A DNA stretch of 64,000 nt from Acidimicrobiales bacterium (lineage in GTDB: Bacteria; Actinomycetota; Acidimicrobiia; Acidimicrobiales; Aldehydirespiratoraceae): the NCBI GenBank assembly GCA_033344915.1, contig JAWPML010000001.1, positions 2,848,369 to 2,912,368 on the forward strand, given 5' to 3'. The notes beneath the pieces are model-generated. The model worked only from the letters and a program-made list of their open reading frames with translations. It ran no database searches and was not told the DNA's origin. The position numbers and the translations under genes were made by a program. Shown here one piece after another: positions 42,798-50,704 of this stretch. Numbering within the stretch: position 1 is the first letter of the stretch; each line of letters opens with the position of its first letter.

Positions 42798-43933
42798 ACC
42801 TTGGGCTCCCGGGGCAAACCGAGCACCCGCTCCCCCACGATGTTCTTGTTCACCTCGGTGGTGCCCCCGGCGATCGTCAACGACCGACTGCCCGCGAGGC
42901 GCTCTCCCCACGCACCGGACAAGGCGTCGAGCCCGAGCACGTCCATGGCGCTCTCCGCGACCCGCTGTTCCATCTGCGACCACGCCAGCTTCACCACGCT
43001 CGCCTCGGCGCCCGGCGTGCGGCCGTTCATGACGGCCGAGATCGTGCGCTGGGACAGGAGCCGGAGCAGCACCGCATCGGTGTGGCGGGCGGCGAGGAGT
43101 TGGCGCACGATCGGGTCCTCGCGCCGGTCGGCACCGGCGTCGGCCAGGAGTCGGTCCACGTTCTCCTGGAGCATCAGCGCGAGCTTCGCGACACCTGCCC
43201 GTTCGAAGCCGAGCGTGCGCGTGGCGACATGCCAGCCCGAGCCGACCTCGCCGAGCACGGCCTCCACCGGCACCTCGACATCGGTGAAGAACACGTCCGC
43301 GAAGTCGAGTGACCCGCCCATGGTTCGGATCGGCCGCGCGTCCACACCGGCCGAGCGCATGTCGACGAGCAGGCACGTCATCCCCTCGTGCTTCGGCGCG
43401 GCCGGGTCGGTGCGCACGTAGAGCTGGCACCAGTCGGCGCGATGACCGAGCGAGTTCCACGTCTTCTGCCCGTTGACGATGAAGCGGTCACCGTCGCGCA
43501 CGGCACGACACGACAGGGCGGCGAGGTCCGAGCCGGCGTCGGGCTCCGACATGCCCTGGCTCCAGATCTCCTCGCCCCGCAGCATCGGCTTGAGGAAGCG
43601 CTCCTTCTGCTCCTGCGTGCCGATGGTCATGATCGCCGGTGCGATGTTGGCAACGCCGATCGCGTTCACCGGACCCGGGGCGCCGGCGCGGGCCATCTCT
43701 TCGATGTAGATGAGCTGCTCGAGCACCGAGGCACCGCGACCGCCGTATTCCGTGGGCCAGTCGATCGCGGCCCAGCCGGACTCGAACAGGGTCGCGTTCC
43801 AGTCCCGGCGCCGCTCGAACAGGGCGTCGGCGTCGCCGTCGTCCTCGTTCAGGTCGGCCGGGAGGTTGTCCGCGAGCCAGCCGCGGATGACGGATCGAAA
43901 CGCATCACCCTCCGGTCCGATGGACAGATCCAC
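42794..43933 (-). CDS. Acyl-CoA dehydrogenase
   Basis: 379 residues. MSEPDAGSDLAALSCRAV, VNGQKTWNSLGHRADWCQLYVRTDPAAPKHEGM (in part), and the C-terminal RSLTIAGGTTEVNKNIVGERVLGLPRE. Standard FAD-dependent alpha,beta-desaturation of an acyl-CoA. Operon with the APH-like kinase. Upstream is motif copy 5, 54 bases from its ATG, in the gap shared with the Liv-type transporter operon, so uptake and oxidation may be co-regulated. Confidence 0.93.
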   Translation of the reverse strand: MDLSIGPEGDAFRSVIRGWLADNLPADLNEDDGDADALFERRRDWNATLFESGWAAIDWPTEYGGRGASVLEQLIYIEEMARAGAPGPVNAIGVANIAPAIMTIGTQEQKERFLKPMLRGEEIWSQGMSEPDAGSDLAALSCRAVRDGDRFIVNGQKTWNSLGHRADWCQLYVRTDPAAPKHEGMTCLLVDMRSAGVDARPIRTMGGSLDFADVFFTDVEVPVEAVLGEVGSGWHVATRTLGFERAGVAKLALMLQENVDRLLADAGADRREDPIVRQLLAARHTDAVLLRLLSQRTISAVMNGRTPGAEASVVKLAWSQMEQRVAESAMDVLGLDALSGAWGERLAGSRSLTIAGGTTEVNKNIVGERVLGLPREPKV

Positions 43934-43986
43934 ACAACCTCCGTTCGGCGTCTGGAGCAGTCTCGCGCCCCGCGCTAACGTCGCTT

Positions 43987-44002
43987 TCTAACACCGGCGT
44001 CA
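43987..44002 (-). promoter_or_regulatory. TGAC[AG]CNNNTGTTAGA motif, copy 5 (ACAD / Liv operon)
   Basis: TGACGCCGGTGTTAGA on the minus strand, between the ACAD start (43933) and the ABC substrate-binding protein start (44047). The orientation favours the ACAD operon with TGTTAGAAA as extended -10; an operator function could affect both directions. Confidence 0.62.
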
Positions 44003-44046
44003 GGTGTGCCACCGCATCCGACGCCAACGTCATCCTTGGGGGAACG

Positions 44047-45519
44047 ATGCACCGACGTACGCAGGGCTTCATGGCCGTCCTACTCGCTTTCGGCCTGCTC
44101 GCCGCAGCCTGTGGCAACAGCGGTGATTCCGAAACGAGCGACACGACCACGACCACCACGACCGCGGCCCCCGATGACGGCGGCGACGACGGCGACGACC
44201 CCGGCACCGACGACGGCGGCGATGACGGAACCGACGACGGCACCGACGGCTCGAGCGATGCCGACGGCACGGACGACACCCCGTCGGAGCCCGACCGCGA
44301 CACGTTCGTCCCCCTCGACGGCGTGCCCGGCGTGAGCGACGAGGAGATCGCGGTGGCGATCCTCAGTCTCAAGGAGGGCAACATCCTGGGCACCTGCATC
44401 CTCGACTGCTACCAGACCGGCATCCAGGCGTACTTCGACTACCAGAACTCGCTGGGAGGCGTGTTCGGTCGCCAGCTGGTGATCGGCGACGTCTTCGACG
44501 ACGAACTCGTGCAGAACCAGGCGAAGGCGCTCGAGATCATCGCCGACGAGGACACCTTCGTGACGTTCGCCGCGACGCTCAACCCGACGGGGTTCGGCGA
44601 TCTCGACGACGCCGGCGTGCCGACGTTCAACTGGGGGATCCAGGCACCGAAGAACAACGAGCGCTTCAATCTCTTCCCCCACCTCGGGGTGCTGTGCGGC
44701 GACTGCACGGGGCGGGCCGTGCCGTACCAGATGAGCTTGAAGGGAGCGACGACCGCCGTCGCGCTGGGCTACAAGATCTCGCCGGAGTCCCAGACGTGCT
44801 CGCGCACCGTCGGTGCCGCGATCGACTTCTACGGTGACGACCTCGGGATCGGTACCGCCCGGGTCTACGACGACCTCGACTTCGGCCTGCCGAACGGCAT
44901 CGCGCCACAGGTCACGGAGTGGATCGAGCTCGGCGTCGACTTCGTGGCCTCGTGCCTCGACCTCAACGCGATGAAGAAGATCGCGGAGGAGTTGGTGCGC
45001 CAAGGGGCGCGGGACCAGATCACCCTGCAGCACCCGAACACCTACGACGCGGCGTTCGTCGCCGAAGCAGGCGACCTGTTCGACGGCGACTTCGTCTCCG
45101 CCCAGTTCACGCCCTTCGAGTTCACCGACCACCCGCAGATCCAGCTCTACAACGAGTGGGTCGATGCCCACGGCGGCCAGACCGCGGAGCAGACGATGAT
45201 CGGCTGGATGAACGCCATGCTCTTCGTCGACGGCCTCATCGCGACCGGCCCGGAGTTCGACCGGGCCTCGCTGGTCGACACCATCAACACCGAGTTCACG
45301 GCGCACACCTACGGCGGACTCACGCTGCCGCTCGACTGGAGCCGGCAGCACGTCGCACCGACGAACGACGACCGCCTCACGAACGGTGCCGTGCAGGAGT
45401 GCACGACGCTCGTCCAGATGCAGGACGGAGCGTTCGTCACCGTGTCCGACCAACCGTGGTTGTGCTGGCCCCAGGACGACCTCAGCTGGCAGGAGCCGGT
45501 CGAGACGACGTTCGACTGA
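44047..45519 (+). CDS. ABC transporter substrate-binding lipoprotein (Liv/HAAT family)
   Basis: 490 residues. Signal peptide with lipobox LLAAACGN (Cys near residue 22), then a Thr/Asp/Gly-rich low-complexity spacer (about 25-95), then a periplasmic-binding type 1 fold: VSDEEIAVAILSLKEGN, GGVFGRQLVIGDVFDDE, NPTGFGDLDDAGVPTFNWG. GGGGGA stands upstream of the ATG. It is the first gene of an eight-gene operon with permease, two ATPases and CoA-ester enzymes, so the ligand is probably a carboxylic acid of the catabolised compound rather than leucine. Confidence 0.92.
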   Translation: MHRRTQGFMAVLLAFGLLAAACGNSGDSETSDTTTTTTTAAPDDGGDDGDDPGTDDGGDDGTDDGTDGSSDADGTDDTPSEPDRDTFVPLDGVPGVSDEEIAVAILSLKEGNILGTCILDCYQTGIQAYFDYQNSLGGVFGRQLVIGDVFDDELVQNQAKALEIIADEDTFVTFAATLNPTGFGDLDDAGVPTFNWGIQAPKNNERFNLFPHLGVLCGDCTGRAVPYQMSLKGATTAVALGYKISPESQTCSRTVGAAIDFYGDDLGIGTARVYDDLDFGLPNGIAPQVTEWIELGVDFVASCLDLNAMKKIAEELVRQGARDQITLQHPNTYDAAFVAEAGDLFDGDFVSAQFTPFEFTDHPQIQLYNEWVDAHGGQTAEQTMIGWMNAMLFVDGLIATGPEFDRASLVDTINTEFTAHTYGGLTLPLDWSRQHVAPTNDDRLTNGAVQECTTLVQMQDGAFVTVSDQPWLCWPQDDLSWQEPVETTFD

Positions 45520-45550
45520 CTGACCGACCGGAGCCGCAGGGACATCTGAC

Positions 45551-47632
45551 GTGACGTTCGCGTTCATCGGCGAAGACTTCATCCGCGCCCTGTTGCAGGG
45601 AACGCCACCCGGCACGGTCTACGCGTTGATCGGGTTGGGCTTCGTCCTGACGTACAAGACATCGGGCGTCTTCAACCTCGCATTCGGTGCGCAGGCCTAC
45701 ATCTCGGCCGCGATGTTCTTCAAGGCTCGCCAGGACTGGAACTGGAGCATCGTCCCCGCGCTCATCCTGTCGGTGTTCGTGCTGGCACCGGCGATCGGGC
45801 TCGTGCTGGAGCGGCTGATCTTCCGCAACCTGCGGACGGCGTCCGCCGTGTCGAAGCTCGTTATCGCGATCGGGCTGAGCGTCGCGCTGCCGGCACTCTT
45901 CGAGCTGCTGGCGAGCTACAAGCCGGTGGCCGGACGGTCCCCGACCGGCATCGTGCCGGACGGATCGTCGGTGTTCTACGACCCGATCGGTGTTTACCCC
46001 TTCAGCCGCGACGAGCTCGCCCAGATGGCGGTCGCGCTCGTCGGCATGCTGGCGTTGGGTGCGCTCTTCCGGTTCACCGCGATCGGTCTCGCGATGCGAG
46101 GCGTCGTGGAGAGTCCCCGCCTCACCGAGCTCGCCGGCATCCCGGCGGACCGCGTCTCGGCGTTCGCCTGGGCCGTCTCCAGCACGTTCGCCGGGATGGC
46201 CGGTGTCCTGATCGCTCCTCGACTCCCGACTCTCGTCAACACGGACTTCCTGACCCTGGTCATCGTCGCGATGGCCGCCGCGGCCATCGGGCGCCTCGTG
46301 AGTCTCCCCCGCGCGCTCGCCGGCGGTCTCGGACTCGGATGGCTCATCGCCGTCAGCAACACGTACCTCCCTCGGTGGGCCGACGACTACACGTGGCTCG
46401 AGCCGTTCAAGGACAACCTGACGCCGGCTCTCCCGTTCCTGGTCCTGTTCGGAATCCTCGTCTTCTGGCCGGCGATCCGGCGATCGATCGATGCCACCGA
46501 CCCGCTCTCCGGGGTCGATCCGCCGCCGCCGGCGCTCGCCTCCAGCACTCGACATCCGCTCCTGACGCTGCAGACCCGCCTCTTCGGCGTGTTCTTCTTC
46601 GCGCTCGTCGGCTTCCTCGCGTTCACGCAAGCCGACATCCGCTGGCTGTTCCTGATCACCCAGGCGGTGATCCTCGCGACGATCTACCTCTCCATCACCG
46701 TGATCACCGGTCTCGCCGGCCAGATCTCGCTGTGTCAGGGCGCCTTCGCGGCGATCGGCGGCTTCACCGTCTTCCAGATGGCCGACCGCTACGAGATGTC
46801 GGTGCTGCTCGCCGCGGTCATCGGCGCCTTCGTCGCCGCCCTCGTCGGGGCGCTGCTCTCCCTCCCCGTTCTGCGCCTCGGTGGCGTCTGGCTCGCGATC
46901 GCGACGTTGGCGTTCGCCTTCTTCTTCGACGCGGTGATGGTGCAGTTCTCCTGGGTCGGCGGTGGCGGCACGGCACTGCTCAGCGGCACGGAGGTGCCCC
47001 GACCGGTGCTGGGCCCCTTGGACTTCGGGGCGTCCGAGCGATCGTTCCTCGCGCTCGCGCTGGTCGTCTTCGCCATCGTCTCGGTCGCCGTGATCCAGCT
47101 TCGCGAAGGCACCATCGGTCGCTCGCTCCGGGCGCTCCGGGGAAGCGAGGTGGCGGCGGAATCGATCGGCATCTCGCCGGCCCGGGCGCGGATCATCGCC
47201 TTTGCCGTGTCCGCCTTCATCGCCGGCCTCGGCGGCGCGATGCTGTCGATTCACCAGGAGAACGTCAACTACGCAACGAACTTCACCCCGTTCGCGGCGA
47301 TGTTCTGGCTGGTGCTCGTCGTGTCGCTCAGCGCTCGCACGGTCGAGGGTGCGGGCCAAGCCGGCGCGGCGTTCGCCCTGTTCGGACCACTGGTCCTGGA
47401 GGGTTCGTTCCTCGCATGGATCCTGCGGTCCGAGGAACGGGTTCCCGGCATCTTCCCCATCTCGGCGAAGTGGCGGTTCGTCCTCTTCGGACTCACCGCC
47501 ATCCAGTTCGCCCGCCACCCCGAGGGCATGGTCGAGTTCGGCAAGCGACGGGCGACCCGCAAACGCAACGAGCGCTACTTCGCCCGCGACGCGCTCGACG
47601 CGGCGTCACCGGACGCGGAGGCGACGACATGA
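45551..47632 (+). CDS. Fused LivH-LivM ABC permease
   Basis: 693 residues from a GTG. The N-terminal half (about 1-310) is LivH-like: GTVYALIGLGFVLTYKTSGVFNLAFGAQ, then LAGIPADRVSAFAWAVSSTFAGMAGVL. A Pro-rich linker (LSGVDPPPPALASS) near 320-330 leads to the LivM-like half with VITGLAGQISLCQGAFAAIGGF and RGSEVAAESIGISPARARIIAFAVSAF. Both EAA-like loops are present. Fusion of the two permeases in one chain replaces the usual livH and livM genes. The stop overlaps the ATPase start (ATGA). Confidence 0.92.
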   Translation: MTFAFIGEDFIRALLQGTPPGTVYALIGLGFVLTYKTSGVFNLAFGAQAYISAAMFFKARQDWNWSIVPALILSVFVLAPAIGLVLERLIFRNLRTASAVSKLVIAIGLSVALPALFELLASYKPVAGRSPTGIVPDGSSVFYDPIGVYPFSRDELAQMAVALVGMLALGALFRFTAIGLAMRGVVESPRLTELAGIPADRVSAFAWAVSSTFAGMAGVLIAPRLPTLVNTDFLTLVIVAMAAAAIGRLVSLPRALAGGLGLGWLIAVSNTYLPRWADDYTWLEPFKDNLTPALPFLVLFGILVFWPAIRRSIDATDPLSGVDPPPPALASSTRHPLLTLQTRLFGVFFFALVGFLAFTQADIRWLFLITQAVILATIYLSITVITGLAGQISLCQGAFAAIGGFTVFQMADRYEMSVLLAAVIGAFVAALVGALLSLPVLRLGGVWLAIATLAFAFFFDAVMVQFSWVGGGGTALLSGTEVPRPVLGPLDFGASERSFLALALVVFAIVSVAVIQLREGTIGRSLRALRGSEVAAESIGISPARARIIAFAVSAFIAGLGGAMLSIHQENVNYATNFTPFAAMFWLVLVVSLSARTVEGAGQAGAAFALFGPLVLEGSFLAWILRSEERVPGIFPISAKWRFVLFGLTAIQFARHPEGMVEFGKRRATRKRNERYFARDALDAASPDAEATT

Positions 47633-48402
47633 GCACCGTCTTGGAGGCCAGGAACATCACCAAGTCCTTCTCCGGCATCCAGGCACTCAGCGGCGTGAAC
47701 CTCGATGTCCACGAGGGCGAGCGCGTGGGGCTCATCGGGCCGAACGGCGCGGGCAAGACGACCTTCTTCAACTGCCTGCTCGGCATCCTCACCCCGGATG
47801 ACGGGGACGTGCGGTTCCTCGGTCGGGACATCTCCACCTTCCCGGTGCACAAGCGGGCACGAGCCGGCATCGGCCGGACATTCCAACGAATCGAGCTCTT
47901 CACGGACACGACCGTTCGCGAACACCTGCTCATCGCCGAACGAATCCACAACGGGACCGGTTCGTTCTGGAAGGACCTGATCGGTCGCGGTCGGCCCACC
48001 GCAATCGAGATCGACCGCTGCGACAGCGTGCTCGACATGCTCGGACTGCTCGATCTCGCCACCGAACCGATCGAAGCCCTCAGCCTCGGGCAGGGACGCC
48101 TCGTCGAGGTCGGACGGGCGTTGATGACCGAGCCGAGCCTCCTGCTGCTCGACGAGCCGTCGTCGGGACTCGATCCCGACGAGACGGAAACCCTCGCGGC
48201 GACTCTGCGCAGCATCCAGGCGGAGAAGGAGTTCGCCATCCTCCTCGTCGAGCACGACGTCGAGCTGGTGTCGACGTTCACCGAGCGGTTGTACGTCCTC
48301 GACTTCGGTTCCCTGATCGCGCAGGGAGAGACACGCGAGACGCTCGCGCATCCGGCCGTTCGCCACGCCTATCTCGGCACCATGGAGGTGTCCGATGGCT
48401 GA
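47629..48402 (+). CDS. ABC transporter ATP-binding protein (LivG-like)
   Basis: 257 residues. Walker A IGPNGAGKTTFFNCL near 39, Q-loop GRTFQRIELF, signature LSLGQGRLVEVGRAL, Walker B LLLLDEPSSGLDP and the switch EHDVEL. The LivG-type long helical insertion is present between Q-loop and signature. It overlaps both neighbours (4 and 8 bases). Together with LivF it powers the fused permease. Confidence 0.94.
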   Translation: MSTVLEARNITKSFSGIQALSGVNLDVHEGERVGLIGPNGAGKTTFFNCLLGILTPDDGDVRFLGRDISTFPVHKRARAGIGRTFQRIELFTDTTVREHLLIAERIHNGTGSFWKDLIGRGRPTAIEIDRCDSVLDMLGLLDLATEPIEALSLGQGRLVEVGRALMTEPSLLLLDEPSSGLDPDETETLAATLRSIQAEKEFAILLVEHDVELVSTFTERLYVLDFGSLIAQGETRETLAHPAVRHAYLGTMEVSDG

Positions 48403-49120
48403 CACTCCGCTCCTCGAGCTGCGCGACGTGAGTGCCGAGTACGGACCGTTCCGGGCCCTCTTCGGGGTCTCGCTCACGATCATGCCCGGCGGCGCGGTCG
48501 CACTGCTCGGCGCGAACGGTGCGGGGAAAACGACGGTTGCCCGTGTCGCGAGCGGGCTCGTCCCGGCGGCGAGCGGCGCCGTCCTCGTCGACGGCGAGGA
48601 CATGACCTCACGCCGCACGTACGAGTTCGCACGCACCGGCATCGCCCACGCACCGGAGGGCCGCTCCGTGTTCGCGACGTTCACCGTCGAGGAGAACCTC
48701 GTCCTCTCGTTTCGCCAGGCCCTCGGCAAGTCACGGGTGTCCGACGCGTTGACGGAGGCGTACGGCCTGTTCCCGCGGTTGGGTGAGCGACGCCGCCAGA
48801 TCGCCGGCACCCTCTCCGGCGGCGAGCAGCGGATGCTGTCACTCGCTCGGGTTCTCGTCGAGAAGCCACGTCTCCTGATCGCCGATGAGCTCTCACTCGG
48901 CCTCGCGCCGATCGTCGTCGACGAGGTGTACGAGACCCTTGCGTCCATCCGCTCCAGCGGCACGGCGCTGCTGATCGTCGAGCAGCATGTGCAGCACGCG
49001 CTCGCGCTGTGTGATCGCGTCGCGATCCTCGATCATGGCCGGGTTGCGTGGGAGGGCGACGCCGCCGACGCCGCCGACGTGGTCGTCAACCATCTCTTCG
49101 AGACAGGATCGTCGTCGTGA
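48395..49120 (+). CDS. ABC transporter ATP-binding protein (LivF-like)
   Basis: 241 residues. Walker A LGANGAGKTTVARV, GIAHAPEGRSVFATFTVEENL (the PEGRxxF motif of LivF), signature LSGGEQRMLSLARVL, Walker B-like LLIADELSLGLAP and EQHVQHAL. In Walker B the catalytic Glu is kept (ADE). It starts inside the end of the LivG gene and its stop overlaps the next GTG. Confidence 0.94.
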   Translation: MADTPLLELRDVSAEYGPFRALFGVSLTIMPGGAVALLGANGAGKTTVARVASGLVPAASGAVLVDGEDMTSRRTYEFARTGIAHAPEGRSVFATFTVEENLVLSFRQALGKSRVSDALTEAYGLFPRLGERRRQIAGTLSGGEQRMLSLARVLVEKPRLLIADELSLGLAPIVVDEVYETLASIRSSGTALLIVEQHVQHALALCDRVAILDHGRVAWEGDAADAADVVVNHLFETGSSS

Positions 49121-50289
49121 ACGAGCCGATCGAGCGTCAGGCGATCATCAGCGGCGCCGCGCAGTCGCAGATCGGACGGCGCCTGTACCGCTCCGGCCTC
49201 GATCTCACCATCGAGGCGTCACTGCGGGCGATCGAGGACGCCGGGCTCACCGTCGACGACATCGACGGGATCTCGACCTACCCGGGCTCGGGCGGCCCGT
49301 TCGGCGGCATCTCCGGTGCCGAGCTGCACGACGCGCTGCGCTTCTCGCTCAACTGGCGCGACGGCGCGCTCGAGACCAGCGGTCAGCTCGGCGCCGTCCA
49401 CAAGGCGGTGCTCGCGGTAGCCGCGGGCCTGGCCCGTCATGTGCTCGTCTTCCGCACCGTCGTCGAGGGCAGCGGCGGGCCGGTGCGAGCCGGCGGCGGC
49501 GGGGGCATGGGTGGCGGCATGCCGCCGACGTTCCAGTACCTCATCCCCTACGGCGTCACCTCGGCCGCGAACTGGATCGCCTGCTACGCCCAACGCCACA
49601 TGCACGAGTACGGCACGACCCGCGAGCAGCTCGGGGCGATCGCGATCAACGCCCGCACCAACGCGGCGAGCAACCCCCAGGCGATCTACACCGACCCGAT
49701 GACGATGGACGACTATCTCGGCATCCGCATGATCAGCGAGCCGTTCGGGCTCTACGACTGCGACGTGCCGTGCGACGGTTCCACGGTCGTCATCGTCTCG
49801 CACCGCGACTACGCGCCGGACGCGCCCAACGGCGCCGTGCACGTCAACGCGATGGGCACCGCATTGCGGGGCCGCCCGTCCTGGGACCAGTTCGACGATC
49901 TGACGACGATGGCGATGCGCGACTCCGCCGCGTCCATGTGGGAACGCACGGAGCTCAAAGCGGCGGACGTCGACACGGCGCAGCTCTACGACGGGTTCTC
50001 GTGGCTCGCGATGGCATGGATCGAAGCGCTCGGGTTCTGCGGCAAGGGCGAAGGCGGCCCGTTCGTCGAGGGCGGCGCCCGCATCGCGCCCGACGGCGAG
50101 CTGCCGCTCAACACCTGGGGCGGCCAGCTCTCCGGGGGCAGGCTCCACGGCTTCGGGTTCCTCCACGAAGGCGTGATGCAGCTGCGGGGCACGGCGAACG
50201 TCCAGATCGCCGACTGCGAGGTCGCCGCGGTCGGAGCCGGCGGCGGCCCCGAATCGGGATGCCTGCTGCTGACGAAGGAGATCCGATGA
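49117..50289 (+). CDS. Thiolase-like protein without nucleophilic Cys (probable Ltp2-type retro-aldolase)
   Basis: 390 residues from a GTG overlapping livF. The thiolase fold is clear (AIISGAAQSQIGRRLYRSG, AVHKAVLAVAAGLARHVLVF, LNTWGGQLSGGRLHGFGFLHEG), but the position of the nucleophilic Cys reads ETSGQLG (86-92), with no Cys. Tyr291 is in the LYDGFSW motif used by steroid side-chain aldolases of the Ltp2 type, which work with a DUF35 protein. Such a protein is encoded directly downstream with a four-base overlap. I therefore favour carbon-carbon cleavage by a thiolase-fold aldolase over beta-ketothiolysis. Confidence 0.8.
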   Translation: MNEPIERQAIISGAAQSQIGRRLYRSGLDLTIEASLRAIEDAGLTVDDIDGISTYPGSGGPFGGISGAELHDALRFSLNWRDGALETSGQLGAVHKAVLAVAAGLARHVLVFRTVVEGSGGPVRAGGGGGMGGGMPPTFQYLIPYGVTSAANWIACYAQRHMHEYGTTREQLGAIAINARTNAASNPQAIYTDPMTMDDYLGIRMISEPFGLYDCDVPCDGSTVVIVSHRDYAPDAPNGAVHVNAMGTALRGRPSWDQFDDLTTMAMRDSAASMWERTELKAADVDTAQLYDGFSWLAMAWIEALGFCGKGEGGPFVEGGARIAPDGELPLNTWGGQLSGGRLHGFGFLHEGVMQLRGTANVQIADCEVAAVGAGGGPESGCLLLTKEIR

Positions 50290-50702
50290 GCGACGGCCCA
50301 CCGCCCCGCTTCATCAGCTCCCACGCCGAGGGGGAGTTCTACTGGACGGCCGGCGCCGACGGCCGGCTCCGGATCCAGCGCTGCGGTGATTGTCGCCGCT
50401 GGATCCACCCACCGGGGCCCGTGTGCCCCTACTGCCACTCGCGCGAGCTCGCACCGGAGGCGGTCGCCGGGACCGGCACGATCGCGACCTTCACGATCAA
50501 CCACAAGGAATGGATCCCCGGGTTCGAGCCGCCCTACGCGTTCGCCCTCGTCGAGCTGGACGAGGATCCGACGATCCGGATCGGCACGAACATCGTCGGC
50601 TGCGCGGTGGACGCGGTGCGGATCGGCATGCGGGTCGAGGTCGAGTTCGAGGAGAACGGCGAGTTCTTCGTGCCCCTGTTCCACCCGATCGAGAGCGGCT
50701 GA
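50286..50702 (+). CDS. DUF35/OB-fold zinc-ribbon protein, partner of the thiolase-like protein
   Basis: 138 residues. The rubredoxin-like zinc ribbon has Cys33, Cys36, Cys47 and Cys50 (CGDCRRW and CPYCHS), then an OB fold with AGTGTIATFTINHKEWIPGF and PYAFALVELDEDPTIRI. DUF35 proteins bind CoA thioesters and stabilise partner thiolase-like aldolases, as the ChsH2 C-terminal part does for Ltp2. Position and size fit that role. No MaoC hydratase (ChsH1-like) is encoded nearby. Confidence 0.88.
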   Translation: MSDGPPPRFISSHAEGEFYWTAGADGRLRIQRCGDCRRWIHPPGPVCPYCHSRELAPEAVAGTGTIATFTINHKEWIPGFEPPYAFALVELDEDPTIRIGTNIVGCAVDAVRIGMRVEVEFEENGEFFVPLFHPIESG

Positions 50703-50704
50703 CC

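Noticed and set aside
45482-47518. Long minus-strand open frame opposite the fused permease
   Set aside because: The translation is almost all Arg, Glu, Asp and Gly with no domain; the plus strand encodes a clear two-part permease.
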